DNA of 32,247 nt from contig JALTKP010000310.1 in NCBI GenBank assembly GCA_027078075.1, positions 1 through 32,247 on the forward strand. Reading direction: 5' to 3'. The stretch is from Gammaproteobacteria bacterium (GTDB lineage: Bacteria; Pseudomonadota; Gammaproteobacteria; AKS1). The position numbers and the translations under genes were made by a program. Of this stretch, positions 1 through 8,547 are shown piece by piece; the first letter of the stretch is position 1, and each line of letters starts with the position of its first letter. The notes beneath the pieces are model-generated. The model was not told the origin of the DNA, did not search any database, and saw only the letters and a program-made list of their open reading frames with translations.

Positions 1-45
1 GTAGGTGTTGTTGAAGATGCAGACAGGGCATATCTTGCTCGTTAA
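1..45 (+). CDS. C-terminal end of an unidentified gene (partial)
   Basis: Frame 1 is open from the window edge and ends in TAA at 43-45, giving the last 14 residues (VGVVEDADRAYLAR). A strong intrinsic terminator follows 23 bases later, which supports this being a real gene end rather than chance. Fourteen residues are too few to name a family. Confidence 0.5.
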   Translation, partial: VGVVEDADRAYLAR

Positions 46-68
46 TCTTTAACTAATACAGTGTTACT

Positions 69-95
69 AAAAAGCCCCGCATTGCGGGGCTTTTT
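69..95. terminator. Bidirectional intrinsic terminator
   Basis: A perfect 12-bp stem (AAAAAGCCCCGC / GCGGGGCTTTTT) with a 3-base ATT loop. The A-run on the left arm and T-run on the right arm make it work in both directions. It can end the plus-strand gene stopping at 45 and also the minus-strand aspA transcript arriving from 245. Confidence 0.9.
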
Positions 96-122
96 ATTGT
101 TTGGGCGTAATATTCAGGTTGT

Positions 123-204
123 CGCAGCACCAGTAACTAGCTGCTGGCTCAAGAAGCGACTTTGTCTACTCGTAATTCACTATCATCTAATTACTGATGC
201 TGCG
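123..204 (-). repeat. Long imperfect inverted repeat downstream of aspA
   Basis: CGCAGCACCAGTAACTA at 123-139 is matched inversely by TAATTACTGATGCTGCG at 188-204. Read as minus-strand RNA, the two mismatches become G-U pairs, giving a 17-bp stem around a loop of about 48 bases. It lies in the 3' region of aspA. No T-tract follows, so it is not an ordinary terminator; it could be an mRNA 3'-end structure or a small repeat element. Confidence 0.55.
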
Positions 205-244
205 CCTTTTTTGTTGAGAATAAAGTGATGTAACTTATGAGCTT

Positions 245-1645
245 TTATTCAACAATCCCATCTCGCGCTGCTTTCAATACAATCGCATCAAAGTCATTAA
301 TGTCCATGAGCCTTTGTTCCTCAACAATATCGCGTACTGGACGACCGCTTTTTTCGGAAAGCTTGGCAATATCAGCTGCCTTGCTATAGCCGATATGAGT
401 GTTAAGCAAGGTGGCTAAACCAACACTGCTATGTAAAAACTCAGCACAGCGCTCACGGTTAATAATCAGTCCATCAAGGTTGAATTCGCTGGCAGCATTC
501 ATGGCGTTTGGTAACCATTCCATTGCATCAAACAGTGCTGAACCTAATGCTGGCATCATGACGTTGAGTTCAAGTTGTCCTGCTTGGGTCATCATCGCAA
601 TGGCATGATCTTGCCCAAGGATTTGGTAGCAAACCTGGTTAAGCATCTCGAACATTACTGGGTTTACTTTACCGGGCATGATGCTTGAGCCAGGTTGCAC
701 AGCCGGTAATGTGATTTCACCAATGCCTGTGCGGGGACCAGATGCCAGCAAACGCATGTCGTTACTAATACGAGTAAGCTCTAACGCCAAGCTACGAATA
801 GCGCCAGATAAAACTTGCACATCGTTCATTGATTGCATTTGTGCAGCAAGATCCTCCGCTGGACGAATCGCCTCACCGGTTAATGTAGCCAGTTCTTTAG
901 CAACATTCACAATGTAGTCAGGTGAGGTGTTTAATCCAGTTCCTGCAGCCGAGCCACCTAGGCCAATTTGGCAAAGTGGATCGCGGCAAGCGTCAATTTG
1001 TTTAGCAACACGACGCAAAGTCCAGGCATAAGCATTAAATTCACGCCCCAATGTCGTCGGTACCGCATCTTGTAAATGAGTACGGGCACTTTTAACCGTG
1101 TCGGCTTCCTGTTCACCTAATTTGGCGAAGGCATTTGCCATGGTTTCGACAGCACTAACTAGTTTGGGTAACTTGGCGAGCGCCGTTAGTCGAATTGCAG
1201 TGGGGATAGTGTCGTTAGTACTTTGTCCCATATTGACGTGATCATTAGGATGGACTTGATCGTATTGACCTTTATCTCCACCAAGCGCGACATTGGCAAG
1301 GTTAGCGATAACTTCATTGGAATTCATATTGTGGCTGGTACCCGCACCTGCCTGAAATCGATCTACAACAAATTGATCCAGATATTCACCCGCAAGGATT
1401 TGGTCACATGCATTAATGATGGCGTCACGTTGTTGTTCAGAAAGCCAGTTTGGCTGGCAGTTAGCAATGGCTGCCGCACGTTTGATACGTACGTGGGCAT
1501 GCACGAAATCACGGTCTGGCATACGCCCGCTGATAGGAAAATTGATAATAGCGCGAGCTGTTTGGATGCCATACCACGCTTCTGCGGGCACAGGTAATTC
1601 GCCGAGGCTGTCTTTTTCGATACGTGTGTTGTGATGTTCTGGCAT
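245..1645 (-). CDS. aspA: Aspartate ammonia-lyase (aspartase)
   Basis: Converts L-aspartate to fumarate and ammonia in the cytoplasm. The fumarase/aspartase superfamily signature GSSIMPGKVNP is present, as are a GQSTND substrate-binding motif and an N-terminal block (RIEKDSLGELPVPAEAWYG) closer to aspartases than to class II fumarases. The ORF track starts at 1720, but I place the start at ATG 1645 (MPEHHNTRIEKD). The extra 25 residues are hydrophobic and unlike the family, and a GGGA ribosome-binding stretch precedes 1645. That gives 466 residues, a normal aspartase length. It is a single gene with the terminator at 69-95 downstream, divergent from the thioredoxin/TolC cluster. A fumarase or other lyase of the superfamily is the main alternative. 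Confidence 0.9.
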   Translation of the reverse strand: MPEHHNTRIEKDSLGELPVPAEAWYGIQTARAIINFPISGRMPDRDFVHAHVRIKRAAAIANCQPNWLSEQQRDAIINACDQILAGEYLDQFVVDRFQAGAGTSHNMNSNEVIANLANVALGGDKGQYDQVHPNDHVNMGQSTNDTIPTAIRLTALAKLPKLVSAVETMANAFAKLGEQEADTVKSARTHLQDAVPTTLGREFNAYAWTLRRVAKQIDACRDPLCQIGLGGSAAGTGLNTSPDYIVNVAKELATLTGEAIRPAEDLAAQMQSMNDVQVLSGAIRSLALELTRISNDMRLLASGPRTGIGEITLPAVQPGSSIMPGKVNPVMFEMLNQVCYQILGQDHAIAMMTQAGQLELNVMMPALGSALFDAMEWLPNAMNAASEFNLDGLIINRERCAEFLHSSVGLATLLNTHIGYSKAADIAKLSEKSGRPVRDIVEEQRLMDINDFDAIVLKAARDGIVE

Positions 1646-1798
1646 ATCTGGTCCCGTAAGTGGTTGTTTCTGTAGTATAATGAAACAGATTATCGCATAA
1701 CTAAAGGCTGAACTCAGCATTGATGGAATATCAGTGAACAGAAAGCTGTTTTACGGGTCTGATTGCTTACACTACCGATATGTTTGGAGATTGATTAA

Positions 1799-2308
1799 AT
1801 GTTATTTAGAAAGTTATTTATCACGGTGATGCTGTTTGGGTTCGCTATATCATCATCATTCGCTGGAGAAGATGATATTGTGGATTTCACCTTGAAAGAC
1901 CTTCAGGGAAAGACCCATAATTTGTCTGATTACCGTGGTAAATGGGTGATTGTTAATTACTGGGCAACATGGTGCCCACCTTGCCTCGAAGAAATCCCTG
2001 ATTTATCAGATTTCCATGACGAACATAAAGACAAAGATGCTGTGGTATTAGGTATTAATAATGAGGAATTACCACTAGCCAAATTAACAGATTTTTCAGA
2101 ATCATACTTAGTAAGTTACCCAATATTACCAGCGCCTAGGAATGCATCTGCGGATTATATGTTGGGCCCTGTTCCCGCGTTGCCTACAACCTATATTGTT
2201 TCACCTGCGGGTCGAGTTATGGCACGCCAAGTAGGACCATTAACCAGTGAGATGATTGAATCATTTATGAAAACGGCTTGTAAGGATAAAACAGTTGCTG
2301 CGTGCTAG
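1799..2308 (+). CDS. TlpA/ResA-type periplasmic thioredoxin
   Basis: A 169-residue exported thiol-disulfide oxidoreductase. It has an N-terminal signal sequence or anchor (residues 1-22, ending SSSFA) and a redox motif WATWCPPC with cysteines at about 59 and 62. A conserved cis-proline region follows (PALPTTYIV), and there is a second possible disulfide near the C-terminus (TACKDKTVAAC). A TTTGGAG ribosome-binding site precedes the ATG. The AhpC/TSA-like start (VDFTLKDLQGKTHNLSDYRGKW) is typical of TlpA, ResA and CcmG proteins, which reduce cysteines in cytochrome c or copper-site maturation. It is first in a run with a second thioredoxin-fold gene, a TolC homologue and a membrane-fusion protein. 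Its actual partner cannot be told from sequence. Confidence 0.88.
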   Translation: MLFRKLFITVMLFGFAISSSFAGEDDIVDFTLKDLQGKTHNLSDYRGKWVIVNYWATWCPPCLEEIPDLSDFHDEHKDKDAVVLGINNEELPLAKLTDFSESYLVSYPILPAPRNASADYMLGPVPALPTTYIVSPAGRVMARQVGPLTSEMIESFMKTACKDKTVAAC

Positions 2309-2379
2309 TTGAAATAACTGTGCATCGGAACAGTGATACAGAATAGAGCTTGGACTATGCTATAAGAATACAGCTAATC

Positions 2380-2928
2380 ATGGAAAAAAATGAAGTGCTA
2401 AAGAGATTACAAAAAATTATTTTGCTGATGTTGCTAACCATAACAGGTTTGCAAGCGGGAACACCGCGTGATCCTTATGAGTACTTTTTTCAGCAATCTA
2501 TCGGTGACTATGCTGAAGAATTAGCTATTGCCAAAGAAGAAGGTAAAAAAGCCGTCATGCTTTTTTTCGAATTGGATGAGTGTCCATTTTGTCATTATAT
2601 GAAAAAGACGGTGCTTAATCAGCCTGAAGTACAAGAATATTATCGGAAGAACTTTGCTATGTTTGCTATCGATATCGAAGGTGATGTCGAAATGGTTGAT
2701 TTTGATGGCAAGGAAATGAAGATGAAAGACTTTGCTTTCAAATTAAACAGAGTGCGAGCAACACCCGTTATCGCATTTTATGATTTGGAAGGTAAACGAA
2801 TAGTTCGCTTTATCGGTAAAACATCGGGTGTGAAAGAGTTTATGCAATTAGGGAAGTTTGTCGCAGAGGGAAAATATAAAACAATGCGCTTTACCAAGTA
2901 TAAGCGCGAACTGCGTAAAGCGAAATAA
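2380..2928 (+). CDS. Periplasmic thioredoxin-fold protein with CPFC motif (SoxW-like)
   Basis: A thioredoxin-like protein with the redox motif ECPFCHYMKK (cysteines at about 68 and 71) and a cis-proline segment (RATPVIAFYD). Its hydrophobic N-terminus (IILLMLLTITGLQA) indicates export. The fold resembles SoxW and Thioredoxin_2/7 proteins that act on periplasmic partner proteins. The track begins at TTG 2350, but I prefer ATG 2380 (182 residues) because the extra residues add nothing to the signal peptide; neither start has a strong ribosome-binding site. It sits 71 bases after the TlpA gene and 18 bases before the TolC gene, so the four genes are probably one operon. The C-terminal 20 residues are strongly basic. 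Confidence 0.8.
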   Translation: MEKNEVLKRLQKIILLMLLTITGLQAGTPRDPYEYFFQQSIGDYAEELAIAKEEGKKAVMLFFELDECPFCHYMKKTVLNQPEVQEYYRKNFAMFAIDIEGDVEMVDFDGKEMKMKDFAFKLNRVRATPVIAFYDLEGKRIVRFIGKTSGVKEFMQLGKFVAEGKYKTMRFTKYKRELRKAK

Positions 2929-2946
2929 CATCAAGGGTTGTGACGG

Positions 2947-4263
2947 TTGAAATATTTTAAGTTGCCAAAGCTGCAATATATAATTGCTTGTGTCTGTGGT
3001 TTGTTCACAGTAATGGCCGTCGCAGAAGAAACCTTCCCTGACACAATATCTTTAGACTACGCACTACAGCGTGCAGAAAGTAACCATCCCGAGATTCAAC
3101 AAGCACAAGCCGCATTGGCATTAGCTAAATCAGAACAATTAGATGCAGAAGCGTTGACGGGAACAAACGTTTCAATACAGGCACGGCTTCGTTATATAGA
3201 ACCTTACAATACTAATTTTAATAACACACGTGATGATAGTGGTGTCAGTTTTCTGGTAGATAAAAACTTGTACGACTTTGGTCGTAGCGAATCCGCAGGT
3301 CGTGCAGCTGATTTGGCGATTAGTGGTGAACGTATAACGTTGGCAAGTACTCGTAACCAGCGCCGTTTAGAAATTATGCGACGTTATTTCGATGTGATGT
3401 TAGCAGACATGGCTTTTTTACGTGACGACGAAGACATGGCAACAGCCTATGTCACTTTAGATAAGGCTCGTGACCGCAGAGATGTAGGTCAGCTTTCTGA
3501 TGTTGATGTGCTTGATCTTGAAAGTCGTTATCAGAAAGTAAGAATAAGACGTTACCGTAGTGATAACCAACAACGTAGTACCCGTGCGGCACTTGCAATT
3601 GCTATGAACCAGCCAGGGCAATTACCTGCTACTTTACAAGATCCTAAGTTACCTTCGTTATCTCGCAAACTCCCTGAGTTCGAAGACATCCATAAAACTG
3701 CGAACAAAAGTAATCCCGGTTTAAAAGCAGCACAAGTCAGATTACAAGCAGCACAATCAAGACTTGAAGCGGCTAGAGCAGACGATGGACCTACCATTAG
3801 TGGTGAACTTGCTTTTAATGAAGATAACCGTGCAATTGGCTCACGAGAAAAAGCACGTATTGGCTTAGTGTTTAATGTACCGCTTTCAACTGGTGGTAGA
3901 ACACGAGCGCTTATTGCAAGACAACAAGCAGAATTAATTAGTGCCAGAGCAGCCGTCGCGCAGCAAAAAATATTGCTGGAACAACAAGTGCTGGATATCT
4001 GGCTAGAGCTTGCTAACTTAAAAGCACAACGGCAACAGGCGATAGCTCAACTTGATTATAGAGAATTATATCTTGATCAACGTAGGGCACTTTATGAATT
4101 GGAAACACAAACAGATTTAGGTGATGCCATGGTTCAAATTTCTGAAGCACAGCGATTTTTAAAACAAACAGAATTTGATATTGCTTATCGTTGGGCTCAG
4201 CTTGATGCGCTAATGGGAAAGAAAATTTATAGTGTGGTATCAGAACAAGGGGAAGTAAAATGA
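2947..4263 (+). CDS. TolC-family outer-membrane efflux/export protein
   Basis: A 438-residue outer-membrane factor. It has a signal peptide ending near AVAEE, then two outer-membrane-efflux repeats with long amphipathic helices rich in Ala, Gln and Arg (SLDYALQRAESNHPEIQQAQ near the start, and a second block from about residue 230). The start is TTG at 2947 with AGGG about ten bases upstream. No lipobox cysteine is seen, so it is probably not a lipoprotein. It overlaps the membrane-fusion gene by ATGA, implying translational coupling. TolC proteins normally serve an inner-membrane RND, ABC or MFS pump through an adaptor; only the adaptor is encoded here. Confidence 0.88.
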   Translation: MKYFKLPKLQYIIACVCGLFTVMAVAEETFPDTISLDYALQRAESNHPEIQQAQAALALAKSEQLDAEALTGTNVSIQARLRYIEPYNTNFNNTRDDSGVSFLVDKNLYDFGRSESAGRAADLAISGERITLASTRNQRRLEIMRRYFDVMLADMAFLRDDEDMATAYVTLDKARDRRDVGQLSDVDVLDLESRYQKVRIRRYRSDNQQRSTRAALAIAMNQPGQLPATLQDPKLPSLSRKLPEFEDIHKTANKSNPGLKAAQVRLQAAQSRLEAARADDGPTISGELAFNEDNRAIGSREKARIGLVFNVPLSTGGRTRALIARQQAELISARAAVAQQKILLEQQVLDIWLELANLKAQRQQAIAQLDYRELYLDQRRALYELETQTDLGDAMVQISEAQRFLKQTEFDIAYRWAQLDALMGKKIYSVVSEQGEVK

Positions 4264-5015
4264 AGCGGTTATATTTAATAGGTTTAATCCTAGTAACCTT
4301 TTCTAACTTGGCTTTCTCGGCGGATGTCGATGGAAAACTTGCTTGGTCACAACGTGTCGTTATGAGTACTACCGTATCGGGTATTGTCGATGAGATTTTA
4401 GTCGATGCTGGAGACCGTGTAAAAAAAGGTGATGTGCTTTTACGTTTACAAGCAGATCGATTTAAAGCAGGCGTGAGTAGTGCAAAGGCGGCTAAAAATG
4501 ATGCCCAATACAAACTCAAAGAAGCTGAAAGAGAGTGGGGTAGAGCTCAAGAACTATACGAACGTACGGTACTGTCTGATAGAGATTTACAATTAGCTGA
4601 GAATGGTTTGATTGCAGCACGGGCTTTATTTGCAAGTGCAAGCGCACAATATATTAATGCCAAACGTGATTTAGTAGAGAGTATTATAAATGCCCCTTTT
4701 GACGGTGTGATTCTTGGGCGTCATGTTGAGCCGGGGCAAATAATTATCACTCGTATGTCTGCTGTGCCGATGCTCAGTATCGCAGCGACTAAAACCTATC
4801 ATGTTACTGGTGCTGTGACATCTGCGTATGCAAGTAAACTAGCAACAGGACAAGCTGTAACAATGACTATCAATGGGCAGTCGTATAATGGTATTTTAGC
4901 GTCGATTGGTTTTGAAGTATTAAAGGGTACCGATACTTATCCAGTTACAATAAGATTTAATGCAGGTGATAAATTACTGCGGGCTGGGCAAGCAGCAATA
5001 ATTCATTTTCCTTGA
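4260..5015 (+). CDS. Periplasmic adaptor (membrane-fusion/HlyD family), short
   Basis: A 251-residue periplasmic adaptor with a signal peptide (residues 1-20, ending LAFSA), a lipoyl half (VSGIVDEILVDAGDRVKKGDVLL), and a helical hairpin at about 65-140. The second lipoyl half (INAPFDGVILGRHVEPGQII) and a beta-barrel domain follow. It is shorter than typical RND adaptors (350-400 residues), lacking most of the membrane-proximal domain. The start codon overlaps the TolC stop. No transporter gene follows: the next gene is convergent and begins one base later. It may join a pump encoded elsewhere or serve an unusual exporter. Confidence 0.85.
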   Translation: MKRLYLIGLILVTFSNLAFSADVDGKLAWSQRVVMSTTVSGIVDEILVDAGDRVKKGDVLLRLQADRFKAGVSSAKAAKNDAQYKLKEAEREWGRAQELYERTVLSDRDLQLAENGLIAARALFASASAQYINAKRDLVESIINAPFDGVILGRHVEPGQIIITRMSAVPMLSIAATKTYHVTGAVTSAYASKLATGQAVTMTINGQSYNGILASIGFEVLKGTDTYPVTIRFNAGDKLLRAGQAAIIHFP

Positions 5016-5016
5016 A

Positions 5017-5580
5017 TTATCTTTTATACCAACGATCACTCAAGGCATTGAGTACTTTATTCGAGTAACGTTTACTTCCAAGGCTGCCATTATAGCGAGC
5101 TAAACCTCGAATCAGATCACCCTTTTCTTTGTCTAGATAATGTCGAAGAATAGTACAGCCAAAACGTAAATTGGTATTTGGTTGAAATAGATCATCATTG
5201 GGTTTGCCTATTTCTTTTAACCAGAATGGCATTATTTGCATAAGCCCACGAGCACCGACTCTGGATATTGCCCAACGATCAAAATTACTTTCAATTTCAA
5301 TAACTGATAAGACTAATTCAGGTGCCAGTTTGGCACGATTAGCTTCATAGTGAATTTGTTTTAATAAACGTAGACGCTTGCGATGATTCGGTATTTTCTT
5401 TTTAAGACGGCTCGACATGTCGAGCAACCAAACCTCTGCATGAAAGCGATCTTCAAAACTGTCAGCACTGTTAATGGCTTTTGTGAGAAGGGAACGAAGC
5501 TCTGGATCAGGACGCTCAGTCGTTGAAGCATACAAGTTGCTCCAGAAAAATAATAAAATAAGTAAAAATGGTTTATACAT
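5017..5580 (-). CDS. Lytic transglycosylase (SLT domain)
   Basis: A 187-residue periplasmic murein hydrolase that cleaves the MurNAc-GlcNAc bond with anhydro-muropeptide release. The signal peptide is residues 1-18. The transglycosylase core carries the catalytic glutamate motif (EIESNFDRWAISRVGARGLMQ), the family's GLMQIMP block and the NLRFGC and RYNG motifs. An AAGG ribosome-binding site sits six bases before the ATG. It lies 29 bases downstream of proS and is probably cotranscribed with it. It is a small single-domain form with no LysM or substrate-binding domain, as in YggN/Slt-like accessory enzymes. Confidence 0.88.
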   Translation of the reverse strand: MYKPFLLILLFFWSNLYASTTERPDPELRSLLTKAINSADSFEDRFHAEVWLLDMSSRLKKKIPNHRKRLRLLKQIHYEANRAKLAPELVLSVIEIESNFDRWAISRVGARGLMQIMPFWLKEIGKPNDDLFQPNTNLRFGCTILRHYLDKEKGDLIRGLARYNGSLGSKRYSNKVLNALSDRWYKR

Positions 5581-5609
5581 AGCTAACCTTGTTTACTTGT
5601 TTATGACGA

Positions 5610-7316
5610 CTAACCCATTTTATCTTTGAGAAATTCAATAATACCATCAAGTGGTGTATCGATACTGTCATTATCACGACGACCTTTGTATTCGATCATA
5701 CCAGCATCCAGCCCACGATCACCGAGTACTAATCGATGTGGTATACCGACAAGTTCCATATCGGCAAACATAACCCCAGGGCGTTCTTTGCGATCATCAA
5801 GCAGTACATCAAAACCGGCCTGCTTTAATTCAGTATAGAGGGTTTCAACCGCTTCGCGCAGGCGTTCAGACTTGTGCATATTCATCGGTAAGATACTGAC
5901 ATGAAAAGGTGCAATAGATTCTGGCCAGATAATGCCTTTATCATCGTGATTTTGTTCAATAGCAGCAGCGACAACACGTGTAACACCAATCCCATAACAA
6001 CCCATGGTCATAATTTGTTGTTTACCATTTTCATTGAGTACATTGGCATTCATTGCTGAACTGTACTTATCACCAAGCTGGAAAATATGCCCAACCTCAA
6101 TGCCACGGGCGATTGTTAAACTACCTTCACCGTCAGGACTGATATCGCCATTAACAACATTACGAATATCGATACAGTCAGGTTCATCAAGATCACGACC
6201 CCAGTTTACGCCAGTAAGATGTTGACCATCTTTATTAGCACCACAGATGAAATCAGCAACATGTGCCGCACTGTGGTCAACTAATACTAAAATATCGAGT
6301 CCAACAGGGCCAATTGATCCGACTTTGCAGCCAAGTTCTCTTGTAATACGCGCTTCGTCAGCCATAACTAAAGGATCGGCAATGGCAGGGTGTTTAATGG
6401 CTTTGATATCATTGAGCTCATGGTCACCACGTAGCACCAAGGCAACAAGAGAATCATCAATGCCTTCAACAACCAGTGTCTTTAAGCACTGATGAGGTTC
6501 AACATTTAAGAATTTGCTGACTTCATCAATACTGTGTTGTTGTGGTGTATCAACAGTTGTCATTTCTTGACTACCTGTCGGTCTCTCGCCAACAGGAGGT
6601 AAGGCTTCTGCAAGTTCTACATTAGCGGCATAATCACTACCATCACTAAAGGCAATCGCATCTTCACCAGAATCAGCTAGCACATGGAACTCATGAGAAA
6701 GTGCGCCACCAATGCTACCGGAGTCTGCATTTACTGGACGGAACTTGAGACCAAAGCGAGTAAAAATACGAGTGTAAGCTTCGTGCATACGCGCATAGGT
6801 AGCATCAAGTGAGGCATCATCAAGATGGAATGAATATGCATCTTTCATGATAAATTCGCGTGAACGCATTACACCGAAACGAGGACGGATTTCATCGCGG
6901 AATTTAGTTTGAATTTGGAAAAAGGTCACTGGTAATTGGCGGTAACTACGAATTTCACGTCGAATCATATCAGTGATAATTTCTTCGTGGGTTGGACCAA
7001 GGCAAAATTCGCGGTTATGACGATCGCGCATCCTAAGTAGTTCAGGACCATATTGATCCCAGCGGCCTGATTCTTCCCATAATTCCGCAGGCTGTACAAC
7101 CGGCATTAATACTTCTTGTGCACTCGCTGCTTCCATTTCTTCACGAATAATGGCTTCGACTTTGCGTAGAACACGCAAACCCATAGGTAACCAGTTATAT
7201 AAGCCTGCAGCCATTTTACGAACTAGACCAGCACGAATCATGAGCTGATGGCTAATAATTTCAGCATCAGCAGGGGTTTCCTTGACGGTGGCGAGCAAGA
7301 ACAGGGAAGTACGCAT
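5610..7316 (-). CDS. proS: Prolyl-tRNA synthetase
   Basis: Class II aminoacyl-tRNA synthetase that charges tRNA-Pro. At 568 residues it matches the bacterial-type enzyme (E. coli ProS is 572). The domains are an N-terminal catalytic core with motif 2 ([17 protein letters not shown]), an inserted YbaK-like editing domain at about 225-400 that clears mischarged Ala-tRNA-Pro, and motif 3 ([17 protein letters not shown]). A C-terminal anticodon-binding domain ends the protein. The start [15 protein letters not shown] is the standard family start. A lytic transglycosylase gene follows 29 bases downstream. Confidence 0.97.
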   Translation of the reverse strand: MRTSLFLLATVKETPADAEIISHQLMIRAGLVRKMAAGLYNWLPMGLRVLRKVEAIIREEMEAASAQEVLMPVVQPAELWEESGRWDQYGPELLRMRDRHNREFCLGPTHEEIITDMIRREIRSYRQLPVTFFQIQTKFRDEIRPRFGVMRSREFIMKDAYSFHLDDASLDATYARMHEAYTRIFTRFGLKFRPVNADSGSIGGALSHEFHVLADSGEDAIAFSDGSDYAANVELAEALPPVGERPTGSQEMTTVDTPQQHSIDEVSKFLNVEPHQCLKTLVVEGIDDSLVALVLRGDHELNDIKAIKHPAIADPLVMADEARITRELGCKVGSIGPVGLDILVLVDHSAAHVADFICGANKDGQHLTGVNWGRDLDEPDCIDIRNVVNGDISPDGEGSLTIARGIEVGHIFQLGDKYSSAMNANVLNENGKQQIMTMGCYGIGVTRVVAAAIEQNHDDKGIIWPESIAPFHVSILPMNMHKSERLREAVETLYTELKQAGFDVLLDDRKERPGVMFADMELVGIPHRLVLGDRGLDAGMIEYKGRRDNDSIDTPLDGIIEFLKDKMG

Positions 7317-7358
7317 AATCGAATTTCTTTCTATAGAGTGATAAAGGACGCTATTCTA

Positions 7359-7625
7359 CTATTTCGAGCTGGCAGGCGCATCCATTACATTCCAGTCATC
7401 ACGAACTTTTATTTTCTGATATAGGGTGCCATCGCTGGGTGGTTCCTGAGTTAATTGCCAAGCGCCATCTTTTGATTTCCATTTATAGCCGTAGACCACA
7501 TGGTTCTTTACACCAGTATCATAGAGAAGCTGGTTGTTAACGAATGTTTTGACGTCGGAATTAAAGAGATAACCGGCTACAACAGCAATAATGAGTAGAA
7601 AAATAAGTAGCATGAAACCTTTCAT
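7359..7625 (-). CDS. Small membrane-anchored protein, DUF4124-like
   Basis: An 88-residue protein with an N-terminal hydrophobic segment (GFMLLIFLLIIAVVAGYLF) and a short periplasmic domain. The stretch YGYKWKSKDGAWQLTQEPPSDG resembles the core of DUF4124, which has a Tyr-Lys-Trp, a Gly, and a Pro-Pro-Gly turn. The function is unknown. An AGG ribosome-binding site precedes the ATG, and the gene lies 42 bases upstream of proS on the same strand, so it may be cotranscribed. Another DUF4124 protein is encoded at 9701-10168. Confidence 0.7.
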   Translation of the reverse strand: MKGFMLLIFLLIIAVVAGYLFNSDVKTFVNNQLLYDTGVKNHVVYGYKWKSKDGAWQLTQEPPSDGTLYQKIKVRDDWNVMDAPASSK

Positions 7626-7718
7626 AAGTGTGCCTTGTGATGGTTTTTATGACTTAAGTTTAGCAAATTATTGCTATATCGTGAATAAAACAAGGTGTTA
7701 TGTTTCTTTTCCCTGAAT

Positions 7719-7742
7719 AGCCTCTTCCGATAGGAAGAGGCT
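7719..7742. repeat. Perfect 10-bp hairpin, weak terminator candidate
   Basis: AGCCTCTTCC / GGAAGAGGCT around a GATA loop, just past the stop of the minus-strand cytochrome b gene. Neither strand has a T-tract directly after it, so it is not a standard intrinsic terminator; it may protect the mRNA 3' end. Confidence 0.55.
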
Positions 7743-7755
7743 TATTGGGTGAGAA

Positions 7756-8394
7756 TTATTTATCGGATTTTGATTCTTTATATCCGGTAATCATTGATTT
7801 AACTAAGTTTTGTTTATGTTTCCGGCTGGATAAGAGTACGCCTCCAACATGGAGAAAAATCAACAAAACAGTGAAGTTTGCAAGAAATTCATGAATTTCT
7901 TCCCAAAATTCTTCGCCTTGTTCATTGTTGTGATCTTCATCATCGGATACTTTTATGAAGCCTGCTTGCTGTACCTGGCTATATTCAGCTGTTGAGACAG
8001 CAAGTGGTCCATTGCCTTCAAGCCCATAAACTTTTAACCCACTATAGCCTGTTGCAAGTATGCTGATGAGTAACGCTATCGTCATCCAGCCGCCAGCAGG
8101 ATTATGTCCAATGTATTTTTTTTCATGCTCTTGGCCATTTTTCAACGTGAATAATGCCTTAAGATAATCAATGGCAGCAGTAGGAGAAGTAATAAATTGG
8201 CTGAACCGAGCGTACTTGCTACCAATGAATCCCCAGATAATACGTACGACAATAAGACCCATGATGTAGTAGCCCGCGTAAGCATGTACAAGATCGAGTT
8301 CTTCGCCAGTTAAGTAGGCAATCGTAAATACGAGTACCAGCGTCCAGTGGAAAAAGCGTACCATGTAATCCCAGACGTAAATTTGATTTTTCAT
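7756..8394 (-). CDS. Cytochrome b561-type di-haem membrane protein
   Basis: An integral-membrane electron-transfer protein of the prokaryotic b561/Ni-hydrogenase cytochrome b superfamily. About four membrane helices carry the expected histidines: RFFHWTLV in helix 1, LDLVHAYAGYYIMG in helix 2, and EIHEFLANF plus LIFLHVGG in the last helix region, enough for two b haems. I chose the start at ATG 8394 (MKNQIYVWD) over the track's 8409 because AAGGA lies seven bases upstream of it; this gives 212 residues. A loop rich in Asp, Glu and Asn (DDEDHNNEQGEEFWEE) lies before the last helix. It is divergent from a membrane-bound LuxR-type regulator, suggesting a regulated redox function. Partner cytochrome c genes are not adjacent. 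Confidence 0.85.
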   Translation of the reverse strand: MKNQIYVWDYMVRFFHWTLVLVFTIAYLTGEELDLVHAYAGYYIMGLIVVRIIWGFIGSKYARFSQFITSPTAAIDYLKALFTLKNGQEHEKKYIGHNPAGGWMTIALLISILATGYSGLKVYGLEGNGPLAVSTAEYSQVQQAGFIKVSDDEDHNNEQGEEFWEEIHEFLANFTVLLIFLHVGGVLLSSRKHKQNLVKSMITGYKESKSDK

Positions 8395-8485
8395 TTTCAG
8401 TTCCTTCATTTTGTGTAGGCTTGTACTAATGATGGTTTAATTTACGTCAAGATACATCGGGCAAATGCTGCATAATTGTCTTTTA

Positions 8486-8499
8486 GGGACATATGTACC
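8486..8499. promoter_or_regulatory. Near-palindromic operator-like site
   Basis: GGGACATATGTACC, palindromic at 12 of 14 positions, lies in the 153-base divergent region between the cytochrome b gene and the LuxR-type regulator. A possible -10 (TATAAC, 8504-8509) is a few bases away. It is a plausible binding site for the adjacent regulator, but this is inferred only from symmetry and position. Confidence 0.35.
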
Positions 8500-8547
8500 A
8501 TGATATAACCTATTGATAATACAAAAATAATGAAAGGCTATTAAATA

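Noticed and set aside
399-1634. Plus-strand ORFs of 69-124 codons inside aspA (399-608, 678-917, 1223-1597, 1416-1634)
   Set aside because: They lie antisense within a confidently identified aspA, have no ribosome-binding context and translate to unfamiliar, low-quality sequence; they are shadows of the coding strand.
4013-4519. 168-codon minus-strand ORF across the TolC/adaptor junction
   Set aside because: It is antisense to two well-supported, translationally coupled genes and its product matches no family.
7719-7742. Hairpin as a confident intrinsic terminator for the cytochrome b gene
   Set aside because: There is no T-tract after the stem on either strand; it is kept only as a hairpin.
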